In this document: one piece after another, positions 24,145 through 35,606 of the stretch | How the letters are laid out: each line of letters starts with the position of its first letter | How positions within the stretch are numbered: the first letter of the stretch is position 1 | Assembly (NCBI RefSeq): GCF_954871325.1 | Contig: NC_088775.1 | Location: 67,557,561-67,621,560, forward strand | Direction: 5' to 3' | DNA length: 64,000 nucleotides | Origin: Gordionus sp. m RMFG-2023 | Taxonomy: Eukaryota > Nematomorpha > Gordioida > Chordodea > Parachordodidae | The notes under the pieces: model-generated | Seen by the model: the letters and a program-made list of their open reading frames with translations, nothing else | Database searches by the model: none | Told to the model about the DNA's origin: nothing | Made by a program: the position numbers and the translations under genes

Positions 24145-25748
24145 CAGTGGCGTATCCAGGATTTTCTTATAGGGAGGGAAAAATTTTTTTGGGGGCTTCG
24201 CCCCCAAACCCTTTTTACTTGGCCTTCGGCCAGCTTTCTCCCGGCCTTCGGCCGGGTCTTATTTAGCTATTCTATTAAATTATTCATAATTTAATAATAA
24301 TTATATTTCTATTTTAAACTATTATTTACTAATTCGTGCTTATGGATAGGATATTACAAGCCTCTTTTTTATTATTTAAAGTTAGGTATATTATATTTAA
24401 TAAAGTTTTTTTAAATGTAAAGGTTTTTTCAAATGTAAAGGTTTTTTTAAATGTAAAGTTTTTTTAATTGTAAAATTAAAATAAAGTGTAATGTCATTTT
24501 TTTTATAAAATTTGCTTTAAAAACTAGCCTCAGCTTAAATTCTCATACAATATAAGTAGAATATAATTTTTTTATTGAAAATAATAATAGTAGTGTGTTT
24601 AAAATATTGACTAGAAAATAATTAAATTAACAAGCTTTTTTAACTTCTTATCAAATACAAGATTTTTAATTATTTCGTTTGTCGTTGGAACCAAATCTCT
24701 GTGTATATTTAACAGAGCTAACCCATTTAGCCGAGATTCAGTACTTCGTAAATATGTTTTCAACCTTCTCAAGTTGGAAAAAGTCCTTTCATTCGTACAT
24801 GTTGTATTAGGCAAACATGCAAGAATATAAAACAACTTCGAAATATTAGGAAATTGAGCCAAGGTTTCTTTACACCGATTGAGCGCATCTATAGCATGCT
24901 CAGGTAAAATAGCTAAACGTATAAATAGCTAAACGTATAAATATTTATACCACAATTCGAATTCACTGATTAAATTTATTTCAGTATCAATCTCATAGGA
25001 ATAAAATTTTTCTAAATATTTAATTTTACCAATAGTGGCATTAGAAAATGAAGAAGGATCTTTGGGTAATAAAACTTGAAGATTGCTAAGGACTTGTTTT
25101 TTATCTAAAACCCGTACTTTTATTTGCGATAAAAAAGTATCTAAGAATGGGATGAAAATGGATATTTTATAATATTCTTCAGTTGAGCCAATATTTATTT
25201 TCATCTCAATAATGGCCTAGGTGCTAGACGAGGTTTAATTAGTGTTATATCATAAAATTTAACCTTCGATTCAACGTCTAGATAAATATTATGAAAATAT
25301 TTATCTACATTCATTCTTATTGTATCTACCTGTTCATGTATATTTCCCGCCAAATCAATAACCTGAACCAAATCTGGTTTTTGTAAATTTCTACAAAGTA
25401 GTGAGCTAAAAATAATTTATTGGTACAACTAGCAGCAATGATAAATTCTGATTGATCAATTGAATTCAATAATGATATCGCTGCTGACGACACTACTTTT
25501 TTTCATGCTCAGCCTTATTTATAAATTATCGTTTGATTTCAATCTCTTTGACTAAATATTTTTCCATTTTATTAATATTTTTGAATAATATGTTGGAAAA
25601 TTGATATTCAAATATTTGTAAAATTTTGATTAATATGGGGGGGGGGGGTAAAATTTTTATTAGCTTAAAATGATATTTATGAAAATAGTCAAATTTGCGA
25701 TGGGGGGGGGGAATTTCCCCCTTTCCCCCCCCATTGGTTACGCGCCTG
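24145..25748 (-). mobile_element. internally deleted MYM-type hAT, 1.6 kb, 8-bp TSD
   Basis: Begins CAGTGGCGTATCCAGG and ends in the complement of CAGGCGCGTAACCAATGG, flanked by the perfect duplication CAACCGCT (24137-24144 and 25749-25756). The left end carries the G-rich/C-rich pair GGGGGCTTCGCCCCC and two hairpins with CTTCGG loops (GGCCTTCGGCC). Only the C-terminal third of a transposase remains, on the minus strand. It is a sister of the copy at 38801-40512. Confidence 0.93.
24611..25204 (-). pseudogene. hAT (MYM-type) transposase C-terminal fragment
   Basis: Two minus-strand frames. The one at 25204-24929 has YYKISIFIPFLDTFLSQIKV, then a FELWYKYL-like end. The one at 24862-24611 has FPNISKLFYILACLPNTTC, NERTFSNLRRLKTYLRS and LNGLALLNIHRD. 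This is the well-known hAT C-terminal dimerisation region of MYM-type transposases. A short broken gap separates the frames. The catalytic region is absent. Confidence 0.88.
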
Positions 25749-25774
25749 CAACCGCTTAACAAAATAGTTTTTAT

Positions 25775-26624
25775 GAAAAGTTTTATATTTTGAATTCATA
25801 AAATGTCGCCAATAAAAAATATAAACAACAAGTCGACTGGCTCATCATTTATAATTAAATAGTTTCTAAAATTAACCCTCCAAAAAGGTAGCCATTCCAG
25901 AATTTTCTAGAATAGCGGCGCTTCAGCTTTATTTGAAAAGGCTTAACGGCGTTTAGGTTCGGAACATCATTTTTTAACAACACTGATAAAAATAATCCAT
26001 AATTCTAGACTACTAGAACCAATCGGTCTTGAGATATGGGCTCTAGCATGCATTCATCGGTAAATAGACCCATACCAAAATATATTCTCGATGTCATATT
26101 ATTTATGACACCTTTTTTTTAATTAACCCTCCATATATATGTTTTTATATAAATCAAGCAAATACGATGGAATTTTTATGAAATTTAGCATCAAGCTTTT
26201 TAGTGCAAAACCTTAGCCTACATTAGGCCTCCTGTCATATCATTAAGCTTTGGCTGAAATCTAAAATTCTTTTATTATAATCAAGTTTAAATAATTATTT
26301 ACTGATCCACGATAGATAATCAGCCTGAGATATCAAGGGCAAAAATATAGAAATTGACATTTCTTAAAATATGTTATTTGTTAAATTTAAGATAAGTTAG
26401 GAAAAAATTTGGTGTATATCGATATTAAATATCGGTGGCGATGCTTTTGGAAAAATTTAACCAATACCGAGTTTATACACATTTTTAATTTTATTTTTAT
26501 TCACATTTTTAAAATATATTTCTGAATTAATTTCCCTTTCTCGTAATAAATCTTCGTAACTCCCATTAAAAATTGTGAATAAAGCATCACTTATAAAATA
26601 AAAGTGTTTAATGTTTTTTAATGT
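25775..26624. other. intergenic, no gene seen
   Basis: AT-rich. At about 25940-25985 a phrase similar to the MITE end (TTTTTTAACAACACT) occurs, probably a remnant of another copy. Confidence 0.35.
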
Positions 26625-26878
26625 TCAGACGCGTAGCCAGCAGCAAGAATTGTGAATTGCAAAGCATATTTCAAATAAATATTATTCTATTTTAAATTTT
26701 AGCTAAGTTAAAATTAATTTAAATATTTCTTCCTTGTGTATAAATATTTTATCCCACGAAAATTTGTATATTTTCTTTTCTTATGATGGATATAAGATAC
26801 ATCAACCAAAAAATATCATTTATATCTACTAATTACTAGGATTAGACAACATATACAGAGTGTATGAAATGTTGACAT

Positions 26879-27070
26879 TTAAAGAGACAGAATTTGTTGA
26901 ATAGAATTATTTTTGAATTTCTTGTGATACAAGAATAAAGAAAAACACATTCCCGGCAAGATAGAGCCATCGACGTAAGCTGTTACATCATTTTTGGATC
27001 TAGAACAGCCTTTTTTGAATGCCTCTGGAGAAGTATTAGATAGGCCTGACCCATATTTTACCTGTAGCAT
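26879..27070 (-). other. unrecognised 63-residue frame
   Basis: A minus-strand frame of less AT-biased composition (SGLSNTSPEAFKKG, DVTAYVDGSILPGMC). It matches nothing I recognise. It could be an exon of an unknown gene, or sequence carried inside the surrounding hAT relic. A CAG precedes its start on the minus strand as a possible splice acceptor. Confidence 0.25.
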
Positions 27071-27515
27071 ATCATTAATTTAAATACGACAGCTGATTTC
27101 TTTTTGCAATGGAATGTATTAATAAATTATCTAATTACACCAAAATTTTATGCAAAATTTTTTATGAGAATCACGATTATTAGTTTATTACAACTTAGAA
27201 AACTATGAGAATAATATCGGCTATTTTACGAAATTTATATGATTGTTGAGGCGAAATTATATGATCTTTAGCAACGACTTTCACCTAGAAAAACAATGGT
27301 TCCAATATTATCGTGGACTTAATTGAGGATTACTATAAAGTAACCGTTATTATTCCACTTTTGGATACATTAACTCAATTCAATGAACTATTAAAAAATT
27401 AAAGCTATTATTTATTCAGAGCAAAATATATCTGAAAGCATATTAATTATAGAATTTAAATATTGGTATGAAAGATTAATTTTATTAGATAATCTTCCAA
27501 GAAGCGAAATAGCAT

Positions 27516-27815
27516 TGCATACTTTGAAATATATTGAGTTTTTTAAAAATATAAAATACTGTATATTTTGGCAACAATACCAATTATAAGCACAATCTTT
27601 GAATTTTGGCCTTATAAATATATTAATTTCATAGTTAAAACAATTTTTAGCATTCACTATATTAGTATTTGCATACTTTGAAATATATTGAGTTTTTTAA
27701 AAATATAAAATACTGTATATTTTGGCAACAATACCAATTATAAGCACAATTTTGGCCTTATAAATATATTAATTTCATAGTTAAAACAATTTTTAGCATT
27801 CACTATATTAGTATT
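27516..27815. repeat. tandem duplication, 154 and 146 bp
   Basis: 27516-27669 and 27670-27815 are nearly identical direct copies beginning TGCATACTTTGAAATATATT. The second lacks 8 bp (CTTTGAAT). The duplication lies within the hAT relic and includes part of its decayed coding region. Confidence 0.9.
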
Positions 27816-29422
27816 ATTTACTGACTGAAATTACTTATTTAATTGACACAAAAGCCCAGTGGCTTTAACTGAATTATTAGTGGAAAGGAAACCTCCAAGA
27901 GAGTTCTATTAGAAAAGTAAAAAAATATTAAACCAATACCTCAAAATTTTCATAAATGATACAAGATGTTTCCAAATGACCAGTCCACCTTAAGTCTAAA
28001 AGTCTCTTGAGAGTATGGCCTGCATATTTAAAGGATACTTTAAAATGTCAAAAAACTGTATGTGTTTGCTAAATTGGAAAAAATAAAAATTACAGAAATA
28101 TTGTTATACCAATATTAAAAACAGGTTGCAACTTTTGATTGAAACAATGCAAATAAGGCGCCTTTTTATTAATTTTTTTTTGGAGTAAAGTTTGTACTCC
28201 TTCATTTAGACCAGGCATGACATTTGCACCATCATATGCCTGGCTTATTATATTAGATGAATTAATCTTTAAATCATTAAAGTTGTTTAAAATGAAATTT
28301 GTAATGTTCAGGAGAAAGACTTTCTAAATTAATTATACATATTAAAGTTTCTTAAACTTTTCCATAAAAATATACCGAATAATTAAACTCATATTTTTGC
28401 AACCGGCCGCATCCTTTGTCTCATCAAACTTTAGATAGAAAAAGTGCATGTCATTTTTGTTATAATTTGTTGAGATAGATTTTAACGCCAGTTCCGCCAT
28501 AATAGATATGATTTAATTTTGAATTTAAGGCGATGTGTATTGGGAATTTTTTGATATAGTTTTTATAATTTTTCATCCATTGTCAGGTGCATAAAAACAT
28601 TGCAATAAAAGTTCTGAAGAATTGTAATGGAACCAGATCCATAAAAGGTAAGCATTGTATGCTGAGAAATGGTATCAAATCAAATATCGATAATACAACT
28701 TAATAGTTCACCAAAATTATCGATATTTCTGTGCCCCTCTTTATATTAATTAGGCATATTTGATATTTTAAATGACCCTTTTATAAATAAAATAAATTAT
28801 AATATAAAATTTACCATGTTGGTTATCTATTGCTTAAAATAAAATATTTTTATAATAAAATATATTATTATATTTAACACAAAAAACATAAAATTAAATA
28901 ATATTGAAATATATAAAAATTATCTAATAGATAGTATTTAGAGAATATATAGATACTTTTTATAAACGTGTATCTAGATACAGATACCATTTTCTTGTAT
29001 CCAGATATTTTAACATCTGGTAATATTATTTTGTATATTCATAATTATGTGCATTTACGAATTTTCAATAAATATGTCAAAATATTTCTAGGAGTGTCTG
29101 ACGATTTTATTTCAAAAATATTGCATCCCCCCTCTAAAAATTATTGGCTACGAGTAACTAAATAATTATTTTTAGCCTGGCTTTTTTTTTTATTATTTTC
29201 CTGCTCCGAGATTTCGAAAATTTGGTCATGTTTCTTATAAAATATTTTGATTTTTTTAAAGCAAAAACCCAAAACAGTTGAAAATATAGGATTAAATATT
29301 GGCCCGATCCGATATTTTTTAAAAACGCTAAATATTGACTCATATCCAATATCACAGTCACACTTGATACTAATTTTAGAAATTTTCTTATTTTGTTAAT
29401 AACTATTATTTATACTGTTTAC

Positions 29423-30997
29423 TAGGGGTGTACCGATACCACTTTTTGGAGGCCGATCCTATATTCCCAATATTAAATTGATATCGGCCGATTACCGATC
29501 CGATATCATATCTAATTTTAAAGATATCAATGGTTATAATTTTTAATATACTTTTTATTAGTATAACATCTATAATTTATATCATAACTTATGTCATTTA
29601 ATGATCAGTTATAGTTTATATTCAATTCAAATAAATATTTTTATTGTTAAATCACTCATAATAAGTAATAAACAAATATATATGAAATTTGAAATAAATA
29701 TTTAAAATAATATTTAACAGGGATTTGAACTCAACCTGAACCCGAAGGAGTAAACCCGGGTTTTTGATAAAAAAATCTGAACCCGAACCGAACCTGAACC
29801 CCATTTATAAAGTTTTTAAAACCCCGAACCAAACCCAGAAATTTTTATGAACCCGAGTTCAAGCAGGTTCAGTGTATTGTTTAAAATCATATATTAAGAT
29901 ATTTGTATAATTGTAAATACAAATTTTAATAATATAATTGAGATTTTATAATATTATAATACCTTTTAAGTGAAGTGATAATAAATTTTAAACAACTTAA
30001 TTCATTTACGCCATTTTCTAATTTTTTTTAAAATTTATTTTCAAAGATTCCTATTATTGGAGTGTTAAATAAATTTAAAGCAATTAAATACATTCACGCC
30101 ATTTATTTTTAATTTTTAACTTAGTCTCAAAGATTACTAATTAAAGGAATGAACAAGTCATAGTAAAAATTATTATATTGATTTATTTTTTGTTCAGATT
30201 AATTTTTAATATATATTAATGAAGTGTATAAAAATCATTTTCACATTTGAAATTCATTCTCTCACCTCATAGATCGAGGATGAGTGAACAACTCCTGGAT
30301 GCTAATCCGTCTAAATAAAATTTTAAAAATTGATATATGACTGTTTTGTATTTTTAAATGTATTTTGCCTATAAATAAAATAAAAAATTTATTTTTATAC
30401 CAAATTTATGTCTACTTTTTTAATATATAATTCAAAAATTCTTAAACCCGAGCTGAACCCGGAACTAAACCCTCGTTCAAAAATATTTCCATAAACCGAA
30501 CCCGAACCAAACCCACCTTTTATTTTTTTACTTAAACCGAACCCGAACCGAACCCGGGGCTAAAATTTTGCCGGGTTCGCATCCCTGATAACATTAATAT
30601 ATCAAAGAGTACTTTTTAGAAATACCAAAATTTCCAATTTATCAGAGGTCAGCCTGTGGCGATGGTAACTGTCAATATCACTAGCTTAACTAAAAACTGA
30701 TTCTGAAGAGATTATCGCACACTTTTATAAAGAGAATGCCCAAAAAAATAACAATATGGCAGAATGTTTATTAATGAATTATAATTAAAAAAATATTACA
30801 TAAAAATGGATTTCGATTTTATTTATAAAAATAAATGATTTTATAACTTTTTTAAAAAAATTTTATAACATTTTATTTTTGTTAAAGACGCCATTTTATA
30901 TCGGATCGGGGAAAATTTTATAATATTGGCCGATAAGGGATATTTTAAAATGTATGAAATATCGGACCGATCCGATAAAAATGTCGGCGCATCCCTA
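29423..30997. mobile_element. hAT-type non-autonomous element, 8-bp TSD, with nested insertion
   Basis: TIRs TAGGGGTGTACCGATACC and the complement of TAGGGATGCGCCGACATT. A perfect 8-bp duplication CTGTTTAC lies at 29415-29422 and 30998-31005. Subterminal motifs with GATCCGATAT and CGGCCGAT repeat at both ends. No transposase was recognised. A second repeat (29718-30587) sits inside. A decayed relative may lie at about 62400-62490. Confidence 0.92.
29718..30587. mobile_element. CAGGGAT-type non-autonomous element nested in a hAT
   Basis: Starts CAGGGATTTGAACTCAACC and ends with the complement of CAGGGATGCGAACCCGGC. Both subterminal regions are dense in AACCCGAACC motifs in inverted orientation. 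No coding sequence. A clear 8-bp duplication was not seen. The repeat at 63780-64000 shares the GTGAACC/GGGTTCAG style and may be a relative. Confidence 0.8.
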
Positions 30998-31005
30998 CTG
31001 TTTAC

Positions 31006-32180
31006 CAACGGATTGAAGCATTATACTTAAATACTTAAGAATTACATATTAACCTAAGCTTTAGAATTAATGCTTTGATAATTTGACAAATTTCATGCTT
31101 TAGAATTGGACTGCGTCTTAATACGAGATTCAGTTTCATATTCTTTTTTTGAAATATAACAAGTGCATGCCTGATGCTCATCTTGGGAATTTTTTATTAT
31201 TTTGTCAATAATGCCTTTCAGGCGTGTACGCAGCGGGCGGGGGGAACGGGGACAAATCCCCCCTCCCCCCAAAAGCCAAAAAATGCAGATACCGGATATA
31301 TTTTTCAAAAATATTATTGTTTATATTAATTTATATTTGTTAATATTTATTCCTATCTCATATTAAATGTACATTTAATTACATTTATTATCACCATAAG
31401 TTATTTTATCAATTAATTTCGATTTCAAGTTTTCCAGCGTAATTTACTTATTATTTTCATATTTTTAGTGGCGTAATATTTATCTACCATTTTCAAATTT
31501 CTATTCAAATAATAATTATTTCTGAAACTTCTTGTCCAACAGGGAGAAAGAAATTGCAACATTGTCCAACGAGATAGAGTCTCAGCCATCAAGCAGTAAC
31601 AGCTTTTATGGAGTTAGAAGAGTCAATTATTTGTTATTACTGAAATATCACAATGGCCTGAAAGAAATATTTCCTCAGAAGCAAGAAAATTGTTGGATTC
31701 AATGCTTATTCCAAATTTTATTTCTCATTAGAATGTATTATTTAGTTATACAATTATTTTAAGTATTACTTTTTAAAAACATGACATTGACTTGATTAAG
31801 AAGATGAGAATAGAGGAGAGCATTTTATTAGAACTCCCAGAAATTAGGGCTAATGTTGATGAAGAATTTCATATTTTATATGTTATTGTTAAGTCAAAAG
31901 CAGAGCTGTGTTTAATATTTGTCTCCCTCAACTTGTAGCAAGGCAAGCTCATCGTTAAAACATTAATATAAGATCAGTAGAAGAGTATATCTTATATACA
32001 GATACATTTATAACCCAAATAAATGAATTTTTAATTCATCATGCAGCACTTACCAATCTGCAAATATTACTTCCACAAAAGCCTTCCCAACCTTTTTCAG
32101 ATGGTGATAGAAAAAAAAATAATTGTTAGATTTTTATCATGATGAATTTAAAGTATCTTATGATGCCTTACTATCTAAAA
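31006..32180. other. mixed repeat sequence, one hAT-like end, no recognised gene
   Basis: At 31221, CAGGCGTGTACGCAGCGGGC followed by GGGGGGAACGGGG resembles a hAT terminus of the 24145 type; its partner end was not found. A plus-strand stretch at 31532-31700 (EKEIATLSNEIES, SNSFYGVRRVNY) is open for 76 codons but unrecognised. Confidence 0.35.
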
Positions 32181-32184
32181 AACT

Positions 32185-32785
32185 GGGTAATTCCATACCA
32201 AATCGATAACTTTTCGGCTCGACCTTTTTAATTTCGATAAAATTTTGTATACTGAGAGAATATCATTAGAAAGCATCGAATCCAAAATTTTAGCCTCTTA
32301 GTACTCATAGTTCCTGAGATATCAATGGTCAAAAGTGCCAAAAATGACGTTTTTTCGAAAAATGCGATTTTTTAAAATTGAGATAAGTTAAAAAATAATG
32401 ATTTTAAAAATATAAGTTATATGTCAATTTATAACTTTATTAAGGGCCTTTTATTGAATATTAAAAAATTTTTCAAAATAATATTGTTGCGGTTTTTATT
32501 TAAGTTATAAATTTTAAACATGAAAACTCCAAGTGTTTCGCTTTCCAAATTTTTTTGAATTTAATATTTTCTTATTCTCTAACCTTATATCTATTCATAA
32601 AAAAAATTTAAACTTGAGACAGCCATGGGTTTTTTAGTTATTGCGATTTAAAAAATCAAAAAATAAATATTATTTTCAAAAATAGATGGCGCTCCTTTAT
32701 AAAATTACGCGTTTTGTTAAAATTATTATTTTTTTTAAACTTTTTTCCATTTTAAACATAAATAATAAGATTTTCCAGCATTAAT
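32185..32785. repeat. left terminal inverted repeat of the Sola-like transposon
   Basis: About 600 bp, matched in reverse complement by 35607-36193 with scattered mismatches and a short length difference near the inner part (an extra CCTTTATAAAATT segment in the left copy). TIRs this long could fold the whole element into a hairpin. Confidence 0.92.
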
Positions 32786-33035
32786 ATTATGAGAATATAT
32801 TATTTAGATCATTTGATAGACTTATTTATTATTATTATTACTTTATTGATAACTTGTAAAAATTATTAGTTTTTATAATAAATGATTAATTTCCTAAAAA
32901 GATAGTTACAATTCCTATATAAGAAAATATAATTAATTTTTGAAAGATAATAGCAAGTTTTCCCGCACCTGCCTTGATATTAATTAATTTTTATTTTACA
33001 AATATTTTCAATATTAATTTTTTCTTAAAATTATT

Positions 33036-34082
33036 TATAATGTATAAATATAAATATGCAAATCCTTTTAAAGAATCTAAACACTTTAATTGTAAAAAGA
33101 ACCTGCGTAAAGTCACGACGTGGATGTGGATGACACAATTTCAAAACATTGAGGCGGAACACTATATTTGTGATAAATGTCGTAAGCGTTTATCACAAAA
33201 AAAATTGAAAATATAAATTCTGATAGCGAATATGTAAATAATATCCCCACAGCATCCGCATCAATAGATACAATCAATTTAACCTTAGACGAAATTGGAA
33301 TATCTCCTATTAAGAAAAAAAAACTAACTGAAAAAAATTATCCAAAAAAAAAGATAGCAAAAATATCAAAAGCTCTTTCAGATATAATAATTAACAATCC
33401 AGAATCGGACACAAAAGACAATAATGATATACTCAACAATATGAAATTACATTATCCTAATTTATCTAAAAATAAAAAATATCAATTGCTGACCATTCTG
33501 CCTCCTAATTGGAGTGCAAATAAAATAAAAACGGAATTCAACGCTACATATCATATGGCATATAATTCCAAAATAATTTTAGAAGAAAAGGGGATTCTTT
33601 CAACTCCAAATCGAAAGCCTGCAAAATATCTCAATCAAAAAACAGTTGATATTGTTAAAAGTTTTTTTTGCAGTGATGAAGTTAGCAGGGTATTACCAGG
33701 AAAAAAAGAATGCATATCTATCATTGAAAAGGGGGAACGAGTGAACGCTCAAAAAAGGCTAGTTCTTAATAATTTAAAAGAATTATATAATCATTTTAAG
33801 GAGAGTAATTCAAGCATAACAATTGGATTTTCGAAATTCGCAAGCTTAAGACCAAAAAATTGCATATTGGCAGGGGCTAGCGGAACACATAGTGTATGCG
33901 TTTGTAGCATACACCAGAATATTAAACTAATGATTTTAGGCTGTGAATTAGCAACATTGACTAAAAATGGTGAGGATATATTAACAACTTATAGAGATGT
34001 TATAGGCAGAATGATTTGCAACCCCCATTACCAACCTGTTATTTTGGTGACTGTAGCGAGTGTCCTGGCTCGACACTCTTAA
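33036..34082 (+). pseudogene. transposon protein, N-terminal and middle part
   Basis: The first piece (to 33216) contains NPFKESKHFNCKKNLRKVTT and YICDKCRKRLSQ, a Cys-rich N-terminal motif of this transposase family. At the A-run near 33200 the frame shifts by one base. The continuing frame (SDSEYVNN, then KKKLTEKNYPKKK, a likely nuclear localisation signal) runs into the 213-codon frame at 33441-34082. That frame includes KYQLLTILPPNWSANKIKTE, a helix-rich region likely to bind DNA. The frame is lost near 34040, close to the tandem duplication at 34058. At least two breaks separate this piece from the catalytic part. Confidence 0.75.
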
Positions 34083-34492
34083 AAGAACGCATTGAAAAAT
34101 TATTTATAAAAAAATGATATAGCTCTTATTACGTCTAAACAATGAGTTTCGGTTGATAGAACAACTCTGGAGACTATTTCTCAATCTTCAGACGAATTTA
34201 TTAATTATTTTTTCGATAAAATGAATATTCTCATATGCCATTCATTTATTTGTGAACAACAAAGTTCATTTCACAGAGTGTCCTGGCTCAACACTCTTAA
34301 AAGAACGCATTGAAAAATTATTTATAAAAAATGATATAGCTCTTATTACGTCTAAACAATGAGTTTCGGTTGATAGAACAACTCTGGAGACTATTTTTCA
34401 ATCTTCAGACGAATTTATTAATTATTTTTTCGATAAAATGAATATTCTCATATGCCATTCATTTATTTGTGAACAACAAAGTTCATTTCACA
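34058..34492. repeat. recent 218-bp tandem duplication inside the transposase gene
   Basis: 34058-34275 and 34276-34492 are direct copies starting GAGTGTCCTGGCTC that differ at about three positions, one of them a base lost from an A-run. The second copy runs into the catalytic frame. The high identity means the duplication is young compared with the hAT relics. Confidence 0.95.
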
Positions 34493-34944
34493 ATAACCTT
34501 AAAAATAGTTTAGAAAATAATCACTATCTAATTATTTGTGACTTTTCAGAAAATTATTCCTTTATTGTCCAAGACGAAGTTCAGGGTTATCATTGGACAA
34601 CTTCGCAAGCTACGCTGCATCCATTCTCAATTTATTATAAAATAGGCAATCTAATTAATAACCTAAGTTTTGTGGTAATATCGGAATCCTTAATTCATAA
34701 TACTGTTTCATTCCATTTATTCCAATCGCATTTGATTAATTTTTTAAAAAATAAATTCGACACTCCACCAGAAAAAATTTACTACTTTTCTGATGGTTCA
34801 GCAGCTCAATATAAAAATAGGAAAAACTTCATCAATGTTTGTTACCATGAAATCGATTTTGGCGTCCAAGCAGAATGGCATTTTTTTTCTACGGCACATG
34901 GTAAAAGTGCCTGCGACGGCATAGTAAAAAGGTTAGTTGCCTAG
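34438..34944 (+). pseudogene. transposase catalytic domain fragment (DDE type)
   Basis: A 168-codon frame with the hallmark blocks of this family: IICDFSENYSFIVQDEVQG (first likely catalytic Asp), YYFSDGSAAQYKNRKNF (second Asp), and EWHFFSTAHGKSACDG near the end (third acidic region). These D..D..E/D blocks suggest an RNase H-fold nuclease that cuts at the TIRs. The frame ends just after CDGIVKRLVA, where relatives continue, so a stop interrupts the protein. Confidence 0.82.
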
Positions 34945-35531
34945 GCAAGCTTACAAAGACCATATACTGATCAAATAATTACACCTTTACATAAATATGC
35001 GGAAGAGCATATAAAAGGTATAAATTTTTCTTATGCCACCATACCAGAGTATGAGGAAGAAGAGATGAGGCTACGTGAGAGATTTAGTAAAGCTATCTCA
35101 ATACCTGGGACACAAAAAATTCACGCAGTGTTTCCGATTGGTTTAACTAAGCTCAAAACTAAACTATATTCTAATTCGCAGACATTTGTTGTGGAGAATA
35201 TAATATATCAACGTGAAGATCTTTGATTGAGGATCTGTTAATCGATGAGATTAGAGGATATGTAACATGTGTGTATGATAACGATTGGTGGTTAGGATTT
35301 GTACAAGAGGTGAATGTAATTAGAGATGAAATAAAAATTAATTTTCTTCATCCTAAAGGACCAGCAAATTCTTTTGTTTATCCAGCGGCACAAGATCTCC
35401 TTTACATACCAAAAAATAATATTTTAACAATAGTTAACCCATCAACGGCTACTGGGCGTACATATAATCTATCGCAAAACGAAATTATCATGGCGTCAAA
35501 ACAATTAAATTTAAGGAAAACCCGAAAATAA
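34945..35531 (+). pseudogene. transposase C-terminal region
   Basis: The frame after the stop continues with SLQRPYTDQIITPLHKYAEE and then FSYATIPEYEEEEMRLRERF. A second shift leads to the 102-codon frame at 35223-35531, which has YDNDWWLGFVQEVN and FLHPKGPANSFVYP, an SH3/tudor-like tail typical of this family. It ends 75 bases before the right TIR, as expected for the end of the transposase gene. Confidence 0.78.
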
Positions 35532-35606
35532 GTAATATCTTTCATGAATTTTTATTTATCTATTATATTTACAAATTAATAAAATAATTTTACGAAATTT
35601 AAAATT

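Larger units (their letters stand above)
23937..25766. mobile_element. TAGTGTTGTTAAACGG-family MITE split by a hAT insertion
   Basis: The MITE starts TAGTGTTGTTAAACGGCTCG at 23937 and ends CGCTTAACAAAATA at 25766. It is flanked by a perfect 8-bp duplication GTTTTTAT (23929-23936 and 25767-25774). Its right part is interrupted by the hAT at 24145-25748. The two MITE pieces are 23937-24144 and 25757-25766, with the octamer CAACCGCT duplicated at the junction. Confidence 0.92.
26625..29158. mobile_element. rearranged MYM-type hAT relic, about 2.5 kb
   Basis: The possible termini are CAGACGCGTAGCCAGC at 26625 and the complement of ACTCGTAGCCAATAA near 29155. The first part of the transposase reads on the minus strand from about 28750 to 27890 (NFGELL, SQAYDGANVMPG, LRWTGHLET). 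The next part (YYKVTVIIPLLDTL, FKYWYERLILLDNLPRSE) reads on the plus strand at about 27330-27560. The two halves face each other, so the element has been internally inverted or is two copies. Exact edges are uncertain. Confidence 0.65.
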
